DNA from: Roseiflexus castenholzii DSM 13941
GTDB taxonomy: Bacteria > Chloroflexota > Chloroflexia > Chloroflexales > Roseiflexaceae
DNA length: 64,000 nt
Direction: 5' to 3'
NCBI RefSeq assembly: GCF_000017805.1
Contig: NC_009767.1
Span: forward strand, 372,001 to 436,000
The stretch's first letter is position 1; every line of letters begins with the position of its first letter. Shown here in pieces: positions 41,083 to 49,179 of the stretch. A model generated the notes under the pieces. That model was not told where the DNA came from. It saw nothing but the letters and a program-made list of their open reading frames with translations, and made no database searches. A program made the position numbers and the translations under genes.

Positions 41083-43416
41083 TCACGGCGCCAGCGAAAC
41101 GCGAAGTTCAAACGCACCGACACCCTCGTGTCTATCGCTCCCAACGACCAGGCGGTAGACTCCGGTTTCGGGAAGCGTTTTCTCGCCAGGATCGCCACAC
41201 CCGAGGCACGTGGTGAACACCTCCGCACCAGAGGGAGCGCGCAGCGTGAAGTCCAGCTGCGACACTGCCTGATCGCGTTTCGTCACCGCCACAACAATCC
41301 GCTGCCCGGCCTGCGCCTCGAAGAGATAGACATTCCTGGCGCCCGGAGTTTCGATACGTCCCGCGCCAGGCGCCGGTTGATCACCGGCAATCAACGCATC
41401 GACGCCAATGGTGAACTCACGCGGCGGCGGCACATCATAGACGCCCAATTCATAGGCGCCAATCGCCGGTTCCCGATTGCTGCCCACAACCAGGATATAC
41501 TGTCCTGGACGCTTCAGGGTATGCGCCCCTGGATTGCCGCAACCCAGACATGTAGCGAACACCTCGCCGCCAATTGGGTCGATCAGTCTGAGGCGCACCT
41601 GGCTGAGCGCCTGATCGTGGCGTCGCGAAACGACAAAGATCGTCTGTCCGGGACGTCCCTCGAAGATATATTCCTGGTGCGCGCCGGGTGAGACTATCTG
41701 ACCGGCATCGGTGTTCGGACGACCAGCACCGATGCCGGCATCGAGCGTAATCGTGAAGCGCTGCGGCTGTGGCACATCATAGATCTGCATCTCAAACGCG
41801 CCTGTGCCTGCGTCCGGTGTTCCACCGATCACCAGCGTGTATCTACCAGGGCGCCGAAGCGATTGGAGGCCGGGATGACCGCATCCCAGACAGGTGCTGA
41901 GCACTCGTCCGCCCGCCGGACCGATCAGAATGATTTTGACCTGTTCCATCCCACGGGCGTACTTCCGCGTTTCGATAAAGATCTGCTGCGGCGACTCGAT
42001 GACGAAGTCATACCCTAATCGGGCGTCTGTGGACGTTATCTCACCATTGATGACCTGATTCAACCGGTAGGGGACGGCTGCGTCAGGACGTCCTTCTCCC
42101 GGCATGAGCGGCGCTTCTTCGACCACAGTCGTCGCCGCAGCAACAACCGTTTGCTGCATGGAATCCAGCGCCGGTGCAAGCGCGGTCGCCTGCTCCCCAA
42201 CACCCGCCGCCGCCTGCGTTGAAACCGCTTCCAGCGTCTGCTGCGCGGCAATAACCGTTGGCGCCACCGCAGTGACCTGCTCCATCACCTGCCCGATCCC
42301 CTGCTGGATGCCCTGCCCGATCTGGCGGACGACGTAGACGACGCCAACCACGGCAACAATTGCAATGACCAGGGTGATGATGCCCAACACGCCGCAGATA
42401 CCCGGACCACGCCGTTGCGCGGGCGCATCCGATGGTAACGGCGATGCGAGTGGGCGCGCATCTCCCCGGATCGCGCCGACGGGCACAGTCGCCTGTCCGA
42501 CCGGAGACGGCGCTGCGGAGTGCGGTTCCTCCGCTATTGTCGGTCGTCCGATCACAAAAGTTGTGTTGACCGCAGGCAGCGGCGCCAACAGACCACGCAC
42601 CTGCCGCAGCGCGTGGCGCATCGCGTCAGCACTCACAAATCGCGCTGCCGGATCGAGAGCGAGCGCCTGACTCAAAACAGCACTGACCTCTTCTGGCACC
42701 GCCGGATTCAAGCGGTGAGCGGGTTCGAGCGGATCAGGTTCACGGGTGATCGTCGCCGCAGCGCGAGTCAATGCATCAGGCGGCGGCGTGCCGGTGATGA
42801 GGTTGTAGAGTGTCGCTCCCAGCGCGTAGAGGTCGCTGCGCGGTTCGGTACCAGACCCTTTGATCTGCTCGAGCGGCGCGTACTGCGGCGTATACCCGAA
42901 GATACTGCCGGTCATCGAGCGAGTCTGCGCTGCTGTTGCGCCCTTTGCCAGCCCAAAATCGAGCAGAATGATTTCACCGCGCGGGGTCAATTTCATATTT
43001 TGCGGCTTGATATCGCGGTGGATGACTGGCGGTTGCTGCGAATGGAGATAACTGAGCGCGTCCAGTAACGTATCCGCCCAGGAGAGCGCCTGGTCAAGCG
43101 GAAACGGCGCGCCTCGCTTTTGCAACAGCGTTGCGAGATCGTCGCCGGGGATGAACTCCATCACCAGGAACTGACCCTGATCATCAACAAAATGGTCAAT
43201 GACGCGCGGCAACGCCTGATGGCGCAGCGAGGCCAGCAACTGCGCTTCACGCGCAAACGCGCGGCTCAGTTGCTCACCTTCGACGATCATCTGCTTGAGC
43301 GCGACCGGGCTTTGCAAACGCACGTCGAACGCTTCATAGACGGCGCCCATGCCTCCTTTGCCAATGGCGCGAATGATGCGATATCGACCGTGGATGAGCG
43401 TGTCGGGCGCCAGCAT
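41083..43416 (-). CDS. Transmembrane Ser/Thr protein kinase with three CLGCG sensor repeats
   Basis: A 777-residue PknB-type receptor kinase. The kinase domain (about 10-275) has the glycine loop GKGGMGAVY, Lys41, HRDIKPQN (133-140) and DFG (153-155), all intact. After a Pro-rich linker, a hydrophobic segment (GVLGIITLVIAIVAVVGVVY, about 345-370) crosses the membrane. The extracellular part contains three repeats of ~105 residues, each with a FIE/FVV/VVA start, L-x-GP/DP-GG and a Cys motif TCLGCG followed by HPG, NPG or DPG, then Y-x-LV-GS/G. The repeats resemble bacterial PPC-like beta domains. AAGGAGA precedes ATG 43416. Ligand unknown; the Cys pairs may bind metal or form disulfides. Confidence 0.93.
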   Translation of the reverse strand: MLAPDTLIHGRYRIIRAIGKGGMGAVYEAFDVRLQSPVALKQMIVEGEQLSRAFAREAQLLASLRHQALPRVIDHFVDDQGQFLVMEFIPGDDLATLLQKRGAPFPLDQALSWADTLLDALSYLHSQQPPVIHRDIKPQNMKLTPRGEIILLDFGLAKGATAAQTRSMTGSIFGYTPQYAPLEQIKGSGTEPRSDLYALGATLYNLITGTPPPDALTRAAATITREPDPLEPAHRLNPAVPEEVSAVLSQALALDPAARFVSADAMRHALRQVRGLLAPLPAVNTTFVIGRPTIAEEPHSAAPSPVGQATVPVGAIRGDARPLASPLPSDAPAQRRGPGICGVLGIITLVIAIVAVVGVVYVVRQIGQGIQQGIGQVMEQVTAVAPTVIAAQQTLEAVSTQAAAGVGEQATALAPALDSMQQTVVAAATTVVEEAPLMPGEGRPDAAVPYRLNQVINGEITSTDARLGYDFVIESPQQIFIETRKYARGMEQVKIILIGPAGGRVLSTCLGCGHPGLQSLRRPGRYTLVIGGTPDAGTGAFEMQIYDVPQPQRFTITLDAGIGAGRPNTDAGQIVSPGAHQEYIFEGRPGQTIFVVSRRHDQALSQVRLRLIDPIGGEVFATCLGCGNPGAHTLKRPGQYILVVGSNREPAIGAYELGVYDVPPPREFTIGVDALIAGDQPAPGAGRIETPGARNVYLFEAQAGQRIVVAVTKRDQAVSQLDFTLRAPSGAEVFTTCLGCGDPGEKTLPETGVYRLVVGSDRHEGVGAFELRVSLAP

Positions 43417-43494
43417 GTACCTCTCCTTTGCGCGATGTTTCGTGTTGATTATACGCTACGATGAGGAGCCAGGAGTTAGATTTAACCTGCACTC

Positions 43495-43552
43495 GCGCCT
43501 CGCCCCTCGCCCCTCGCCCCTCTCACCTCGCCCCTCTCACCTCGCCCCTCTC
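43495..43552. repeat. Heptamer tandem tract (CGCCCCT/CTCACCT)
   Basis: Period-7 units (CGCCCCT, CTCACCT) immediately before inverted-repeat copy 6. No coding content. Confidence 0.75.
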
Positions 43553-43724
43553 ATACCAATGACCGGTGACCATCCGGCATGGTCACCCCGAGCAGAGCGC
43601 GGGGTCGTGCGCGACCTGCGCAGATTCCTCGCTGCGTTTACCCTGAGCGAAGCGAAGGGCTCGGAATGACTAGTCGCTGCGCTCGGAATGACCAGCACGC
43701 GGCATCGTCAATCGTCATTGGTAT
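43553..43724 (+). repeat. Inverted-repeat element, copy 6
   Basis: ATACCAATGACCGGTGACCA at the left and ATCGTCATTGGTAT at the right. Contains the TTTACCCTGAGCGAAGCGAA insertion also seen in copy 5 and a duplicated GCTGCGCTCGGAATGAC, so it is longer (172 bp) than copies 7 and 8. Confidence 0.85.
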
Positions 43725-43769
43725 CGCGCCTCTCACCTCTCACCTCTCACCTCTCACCTCTCACCTCTC
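43725..43769. repeat. Heptamer tandem tract (CTCACCT)
   Basis: About six near-identical CTCACCT units joining inverted-repeat copies 6 and 7. Confidence 0.8.
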
Positions 43770-43896
43770 ATACCAATGACCAGTGACCATCCGGCATGGT
43801 CACCCCGCGCAGCGCGAGGGGTCGTGCGCGACCCGCGCAGATTCCTCGCTGCGCTCGGAATGACCAGCACGCGGCATCGTCAATCGTCATTGGTAT
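43770..43896 (+). repeat. Inverted-repeat element, copy 7 (127 bp, intact ends)
   Basis: A compact 127-bp copy: ATACCAATGACCAGTGACCA at the left end, ATCGTCATTGGTAT at the right, one core unit each of GAGGGGTCGTGCGCG and CTCGCTGCGCTCGGAATGAC. It probably represents the minimal element. Confidence 0.88.
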
Positions 43897-43988
43897 CGCG
43901 CCTCGCCTCTCACCTCTCACCTCTCACCTCTCACCTCTCACCTCTCACCTCGCCCCTCTCACCTCGCCCCTCTCACCTCGCCCCTCTC
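43897..43988. repeat. Heptamer tandem tract (CTCACCT/CGCCCCT)
   Basis: Period-7 tract separating copies 7 and 8; units grade from CTCACCT to CGCCCCT. Confidence 0.78.
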
Positions 43989-44115
43989 ATACCAATGACC
44001 GGTGACCATCCGGCATGGTCACCCCGAGCAGAGCGCGGGGTCGTGCGCGACCTGCGCAGATTCCTCGCTGCGCTCGGAATGACCAGCACGCGGCAGATTC
44101 AATCGTCATTGGTAT
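43989..44115 (+). repeat. Inverted-repeat element, copy 8 (127 bp, intact ends)
   Basis: Same size and end sequences as copy 7 (ATACCAATGACCGGTGACCA and ATCGTCATTGGTAT), with a GCAGATTC variation just before the right end. Confidence 0.88.
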
Positions 44116-44183
44116 CACCCCTCGCCCCTCGCCCCTCGCCCCTCGCCCCTCGCCCCTCGCCCCTCGCCCCTCGCCCCTCTCCC
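44116..44183. repeat. Heptamer tandem tract (CCCCTCG)
   Basis: About nine CCCCTCG units in perfect phase, ending at the stop codon of the MBL-fold gene on the minus strand. Confidence 0.8.
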
Positions 44184-44184
44184 C

Positions 44185-45195
44185 TCACCCCCGCCAGTAG
44201 CGCGGCGCGGCGCTTTCATCCAGGTCGACATCGGCAAGATTGGCGATAGTCAGTTCGCCGCGCATATCGAGATACTCGACATACGCGCCGGCTTTTTGCA
44301 ACGCCAGCAGTTCTTCATAGCCAGCAGCGGCCGGGTAGAGCGCTGCGGTCAATTCGGCAATCGTGTGCGGTTCGCTGCACAAGGCGCGCACCTGATCGAG
44401 ACGCTGCTCCTGAGCGCCGATGATCCGCTCAATCCATCCATGCAGATCATCGATTGGCGCGCCGTGACCACCGAGCGTCAGGCGAATGCCTGATAACGCA
44501 TCGATAGCGCGCAGCGCCCTGAGATAATGGTCGAGACCGGTCGAGAGGGTAATACTCTCCGGCGGCAGGAAGATCGACGTCTGCGGCAGCACGTGGTCGG
44601 CGCTCAGCAGCACATCGCCAATGTGCAGACAGACCTGTCCTGGACAGTGACCGGGAGAGTGATAGACGCGAAAGAGATCGTCGATCATATCCCCTTCACG
44701 AAAGGTAGTTGCGACATCGACCGAGCGAAAGAGATTTTTGCTCCAACCGTACAATTGCAGCAGCATTGCGTGTTTTGCAGGCGACACACCCGCGCGACGG
44801 AGGAATGCAGCGAGGGCGCGACGCGCCATGACGAACCGCTCTTCATGATGAGTCAGGACACGCCGGTCAAGTTCGTGCACCGCGATCGGCGCATCGGTCA
44901 GGGTGCGCAGCGCCGTCAACCCGCCATAGTGGTCGATATGCGCATGGGTAATAATAATGCGGCGCAGATCGGTCCAAGTCAGGCGCTCGTTCCAATCGGA
45001 GCGCAGGGCGGCGAAGGCGGCGCGCAGGTCGGCGTCGCTCTCTCCCAGACCGCTGCCAGTATCGATAAGCGCAGCATAATCGCCCGCAATGACCACATAG
45101 ACATTCGCCGACATTCCCGGAAAAACGCGCAGCGGCATGCGGTAGATGCGAATGTTACCGGATGTATCGTAGCGAGTGATTGGTTCAGGGGACAC
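44185..45195 (-). CDS. Metallo-beta-lactamase fold hydrolase
   Basis: A 336-residue MBL-fold enzyme. The metal motif THAHIDHYGG (His-x-His-x-Asp-His) is complete, with SPGHCPGQVC and ADHVLP supplying the later ligands and GGHGAPI the last His. The C-terminal region (ALCSEPHTIAELTAALYP, then YVEYLDMRGEL) is the winged-helix tail common in MBL hydrolases of the glyoxalase II/LACTB2 type. GTG 45195 with GAGGAGA upstream is preferred over the frame start at 45465, which lies inside the neighbour. It overlaps the 3' end of the SARP regulator gene by 11 bp, suggesting co-transcription. Substrate unknown. Confidence 0.9.
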   Translation of the reverse strand: MSPEPITRYDTSGNIRIYRMPLRVFPGMSANVYVVIAGDYAALIDTGSGLGESDADLRAAFAALRSDWNERLTWTDLRRIIITHAHIDHYGGLTALRTLTDAPIAVHELDRRVLTHHEERFVMARRALAAFLRRAGVSPAKHAMLLQLYGWSKNLFRSVDVATTFREGDMIDDLFRVYHSPGHCPGQVCLHIGDVLLSADHVLPQTSIFLPPESITLSTGLDHYLRALRAIDALSGIRLTLGGHGAPIDDLHGWIERIIGAQEQRLDQVRALCSEPHTIAELTAALYPAAAGYEELLALQKAGAYVEYLDMRGELTIANLADVDLDESAAPRYWRG

Positions 45196-48100
45196 GGTGA
45201 CTCTCCTCAAGACGGGTAGACAAGGCAGAGGCGGCTGATGCAAGCGGCGCAAGTCCGGCGTCACGCGCAAGACGGACAGCAATGCGCAAATAAGGAAGAA
45301 CGGGGATAGGATCGCCAAAGTCGCGCTCAATACGCGCCACCTCGATAACGGTACGGACATACTCCGGCAGCAGCGCCCGCTGAGCGCTGTAGCGCAGCGC
45401 GTGCAACAACACGTCACGGGCGCGCGGCAAGTCGTTGCGCAACGCCGCAAGACGCGCCAGACCATGATGCGCGCTCACATAGATAAAACCATACAACTGC
45501 TGCGACGCGCGCAGCGCCTCGTGAAAATAAGAGTCCGCGCCTGTCAGGTCGCCGCGCGCCAGCGCGATCATCCCCATGCCGACGGCAATACTGGCGCGGT
45601 GTGACTGAAATGCCGGTGCACCGGCAAGACGCGCCGCCATATCGACAAAACGCTCTTCCGCTTGCGCCAGGCGATCATCGATGAGCCAGAGAAAACCCTG
45701 ATGGATGCGGGGCCAGATCGACGCCCATGCAGCTTCGGATGCACGTGCCGAAGTCTCCAGACTCCGTTCCAGCCAGATCGCCGTTTCGTCGGGTTTGCCT
45801 GTAAGCGCATTCAGGTGCGCCAGTTGCAGCGCCGAGACAACGGCTGCCGGCGCCTGACCGGTTTCGACCGCCAGCGCGTATGATCGGATCAGGCACGGGC
45901 GCGCGCTGCGCAGCAATCCCTGCATAAGCGCTGCCCATCCTATCTGGAACAACGCCGCTGCCGCTTCGTCCGCTCCGAGAAGTTCAGGCAGTTCTTCCGC
46001 CGGATTACCTGGAACAGGATGAGCGAGCATGAACGATGGAAACGCATGCCATGCCGCATCAGCATCACGCATCGAACGGAGATCGGCAGACTGGATTTCT
46101 GATTCAACTGTTTCACGTGAAACAATATCCGCCCCTAAAGAGCGCCGATCGCCAATCCCCATCCGACGCTTGCGCGCTTCCCCACGCGAGCGCTCGGAGA
46201 CGACAGAAAGCGTATCAGGCTGTAGGATCAGTGCCGTGCGCTGAAGCATGTCGGCAATCGAAGGCAGCGGTTCAACACAACCGCCTTTTTGCGCGCGCGC
46301 CGTATGCGCCGCGCTGATCGCGGCAGCGCCTGCCAGATCGCCCATCAGCGCGCGCAGCAACACCAACCGACGCGGCGCAACGAGCGTTGGCGGCGTCACA
46401 CTGCGCTGCATCGCCCAGCGCTCATAGCGCGCCGATGTTTCCTCCAGCCCATGCCAGTCCAGCAGCGTCTCGCACGTCAGCAACCGTCCGGCGAAGGCGC
46501 GCTGCATCACCTCGACCGGCGCTTCGTCGCCGAGGCGCTCGCCCGCCTCAAGAGCGGCGTCGTAGTGGCGCAATGCATCACGATAGCCGAATGCGCGACG
46601 CGCATGGTCGCCAGCATCAGTTGCATACCGCAGCGTTTCACGATCAGCGGTACGGCCCGCCTGTCGAAAGTGATAGGCGATCTCGGCGGCGCGTTCCGGC
46701 AGATGCCCTTCCAGCGCCGCCATCGCTTCGCCGATCCGATGATGGAGCAGACGCCGTCGCGGCGACGAGAGCGTTGCTGCCGTGATCGAACGCACCAGAT
46801 CGTGGTTGAACGCAAGGTGCGCATCGTCATCTTCAACCAGTATCTGGCGTTCGAGCAGGATTTGCGCGGCTTCGAGCGCGTCGGTACCGCCAAGTCGTTC
46901 AATCATGTCGAGTGACGCGGGGCGGTTGATCAAAGCCAGATGTTCTGCCAGGTTACGCGCAGTTGCAGGCAGACGGTCAAGGCGCGTGCGCACCAGTTCA
47001 CGCATCTGCGGCGCTTCGGTCGGATCGGGGAATGGCGCACCGGCTTCGAGATCGGGCAGCAAAGCAGCAAGTGACGCTGCGCCGCGACTCTCCAGCAGCG
47101 CCTGGACGGTCACCATAATCGCCAGAGGATTGCCGCCGGTGCTGATCGCAAGTTGAGGCGCCAGACGTGCGACCCGTCCGGTTTCGACTCCGGCAAGCGT
47201 GGCGAGAAGTTCCGCCACTGCGGCGGCGTCAAGACGGTTGAGCACCAGCGGGCGCAATAGCATATCGCGTCCAAGTGTGCGGAGCAGGCGGTGGAGCGAC
47301 GGATTATCACTGAGTTCGTCAGCACGGTATGCCAGCATGATCAGTAATGATCGGCGCGATGACTGGCGGGCAAGACGTCCAATGGTCGCCAGTGTGGCTT
47401 CATCCGCCCACTGTGCATCATCGAGCGCGATCACCAGCGGCAGGGTGTGCGCCAGGTCGAGCGCCAGTTCGCATAAGCCTTCGATCTGACGAGTGCGACG
47501 CTCATCCGGCGGGACATCCGGCAACGCTGGCAGGTCTGGCAACCGTTCGCGCAGCGCCGGAAAGAGATCGGCAATCTGCGCCAGCGCAAACTGCGGCAAC
47601 CGGCGCAGGCGCTGTTCTGGCGCGTTGCGCACCAGTGAACGCAACACCTCACTCACCGCTGCAAAGGGCAACCCCTGATCCAATGAGGTCGCGCGCAGTT
47701 CGAGCGTCAGAGCGCCACGGTCGGCGGCAATGCGCAACGTTTCCGTCAGCAGGCGCGTTTTCCCGATTCCTGCTTCGCCAACGATCGTGACAATCCCGCC
47801 GGTGCGCTGATCGAGATCGGCGAGCCAGCGTCGGAGCAATGCCAGTTCCTCCTGTCGCCCAACAATTGGCGTCGATGCCGACCGTGGCAGACGTATTGCC
47901 TGGAGAGGACCGCCGGCACTGCGCACGTCGGTTGAGCGCAGCCGCTCGTTGTGATCTCCCTGCAATGGAGGACTGCCGATTCGCCGTTCGACTCCGAGAT
48001 CGCCGCGCAGGATCGCCATGTGGAGCGCCTGTGTCTGAGGGGACGGCACGGCCCCCAGTTCGTGATCCAGGAGATGCCGGTACCGTTCATAACTCTGAAG

Positions 48101-48766
48101 CGCACCCGCCGTGTCGCCCGCGCGCGCCTGCGCCAGCATCAATATCCGCCAGAGCGGTTCGGCAAGCGAAGCCACGGCAATGCCGCGCCCGGCCAGCGCC
48201 ATTGCCGCTGTTGGATCACCGCGATCGAGTTTAATCTCCGCAAGTCGTCGCAATGCATCGAGATAGCGCGCGCGCAGACGCTCACGCTCCATAATGACCC
48301 ACGCAAGATCCTGCTCCTCTTCGAGAAAATCGCCGCGGTAGAGCGCAACGGCGCGTTCCAGGCGTTCCGCTTCGCGCTTTGCGGCAACACTATCGTCGGT
48401 TCCGGTCGGTTCTGTTAACGAGAGAAACGCATCAACATCAATCCACGCGCCACTCTCCATATTCCAGGCATACCCGCCGGAACGGGTCAGAATGTAGCGG
48501 TGTGAGGCGCGGTCGGCTTCTGGTTCGAGAAGGCGACGAAGACTGCTGATGGCGCTGCGCAGGTTTACCGCTGCGCTGGCATGATCTGAACCGGGCCATA
48601 ACCACTCATACAGCCGGTCGGCAGCGATAAGCCGTCCCCGCGCTGCGGCGAGTATGGCGAGCAGACGCCGCTCCTGCCGGGAACGCCAGGCGGAGTCCGG
48701 CACGGGATGACCATCGACCAGGACGGTGAGCGTGCCGAACAGTTCAATCCTGAGCGATTTCTCCAT
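45185..48766 (-). CDS. SARP/BTAD-type transcriptional regulator with AAA ATPase and TPR-like region
   Basis: A 1193-residue signal-transduction ATPase. Residues 1-100 form an OmpR-like winged helix (LRIELFGTLTVLVDG, WRSRQERRLLAILAAARGRL), 100-255 a bacterial transcriptional activation domain (TPR-like), then an NTPase with VGRQEELALLRRWL, Walker A GEAGIGKT and LPLVIALDDAQWAD (Walker B). The remaining ~600 residues are helical repeats. Such proteins act as large ATP-dependent activators; the target is unknown. A perfect parS sequence at 46109-46124 lies inside the coding region at about residues 881-886. It overlaps the MBL gene downstream. Confidence 0.92.
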   Translation of the reverse strand: MEKSLRIELFGTLTVLVDGHPVPDSAWRSRQERRLLAILAAARGRLIAADRLYEWLWPGSDHASAAVNLRSAISSLRRLLEPEADRASHRYILTRSGGYAWNMESGAWIDVDAFLSLTEPTGTDDSVAAKREAERLERAVALYRGDFLEEEQDLAWVIMERERLRARYLDALRRLAEIKLDRGDPTAAMALAGRGIAVASLAEPLWRILMLAQARAGDTAGALQSYERYRHLLDHELGAVPSPQTQALHMAILRGDLGVERRIGSPPLQGDHNERLRSTDVRSAGGPLQAIRLPRSASTPIVGRQEELALLRRWLADLDQRTGGIVTIVGEAGIGKTRLLTETLRIAADRGALTLELRATSLDQGLPFAAVSEVLRSLVRNAPEQRLRRLPQFALAQIADLFPALRERLPDLPALPDVPPDERRTRQIEGLCELALDLAHTLPLVIALDDAQWADEATLATIGRLARQSSRRSLLIMLAYRADELSDNPSLHRLLRTLGRDMLLRPLVLNRLDAAAVAELLATLAGVETGRVARLAPQLAISTGGNPLAIMVTVQALLESRGAASLAALLPDLEAGAPFPDPTEAPQMRELVRTRLDRLPATARNLAEHLALINRPASLDMIERLGGTDALEAAQILLERQILVEDDDAHLAFNHDLVRSITAATLSSPRRRLLHHRIGEAMAALEGHLPERAAEIAYHFRQAGRTADRETLRYATDAGDHARRAFGYRDALRHYDAALEAGERLGDEAPVEVMQRAFAGRLLTCETLLDWHGLEETSARYERWAMQRSVTPPTLVAPRRLVLLRALMGDLAGAAAISAAHTARAQKGGCVEPLPSIADMLQRTALILQPDTLSVVSERSRGEARKRRMGIGDRRSLGADIVSRETVESEIQSADLRSMRDADAAWHAFPSFMLAHPVPGNPAEELPELLGADEAAAALFQIGWAALMQGLLRSARPCLIRSYALAVETGQAPAAVVSALQLAHLNALTGKPDETAIWLERSLETSARASEAAWASIWPRIHQGFLWLIDDRLAQAEERFVDMAARLAGAPAFQSHRASIAVGMGMIALARGDLTGADSYFHEALRASQQLYGFIYVSAHHGLARLAALRNDLPRARDVLLHALRYSAQRALLPEYVRTVIEVARIERDFGDPIPVLPYLRIAVRLARDAGLAPLASAASALSTRLEESHRVP
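46109..46124. other. parS: parS centromere site inside the SARP-regulator gene
   Basis: TGTTTCACGTGAAACA, identical to the site at 18077 and a perfect palindrome matching the ParB consensus. It is read in the regulator gene as part of codons for VSRET in a low-conservation linker, so the protein has tolerated it. Confidence 0.87.
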
Positions 48767-48858
48767 GCCTGTCCCCTTGATGCCATGATGCAGCGCATCA
48801 TGAGGATACCACGCCCGTGGTGCGTTCGCACGAATCGATCAGCGCGGCGTTCAGACTG

Positions 48859-48887
48859 AGTATAGCGTACCGCCAGGTGCGGCGCAA
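48859..48887 (-). promoter_or_regulatory. Sigma-70 promoter candidate of the SARP regulator
   Basis: On the minus strand TTGCGC (48887-48882) and TATACT (48864-48859) are 17 bp apart, about 95 nt before the regulator ATG. No gene lies in 48767-49179 besides leaders. Confidence 0.55.
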
Positions 48888-49064
48888 GGCGACGATTCAT
48901 CCAGGACTGACATATGAAGGGAAGGGAGCGCCGATGCACACGGATACATAACGGGTGGTCCTGGAATGGAAGACCATTGATCCATGCACGTCCGGATCAA
49001 TTCGTGAGAATTCGGTGTGCGTTCAGCATTTCATCACTCGCGTTGTGGACGTTCGCCCGGTTTT

Positions 49065-49165
49065 GTGGTACACTGGCGCTGGAAAAAGCGACATCGAGCG
49101 CGATTGCCCGGATGTCAACACTCCATGTGCGATGTATCGCCCCGACCGCAACGGTCGGGGCATTT
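49065..49165 (+). promoter_or_regulatory. typA promoter (extended -10) and leader hairpin
   Basis: TGTGGTACACT (-10 at 49069-49074 with upstream TG) suggests an extended -10 promoter. Further down, CCCGACCG-CAA-CGGTCGGG (49141-49159) is an 8-bp perfect hairpin followed by GCATTTTGC, about 20 nt before the start codon; it could attenuate transcription or control translation. Confidence 0.45.
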
Positions 49166-49179
49166 TGCGGATAAACGAG

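Noticed and set aside
39409..41691. A 760-codon plus-strand ORF
   Set aside because: It is the exact antisense of panC, panB, the Roadblock gene and the kinase 3' end and has no recognisable domain; open because of high GC codon bias.
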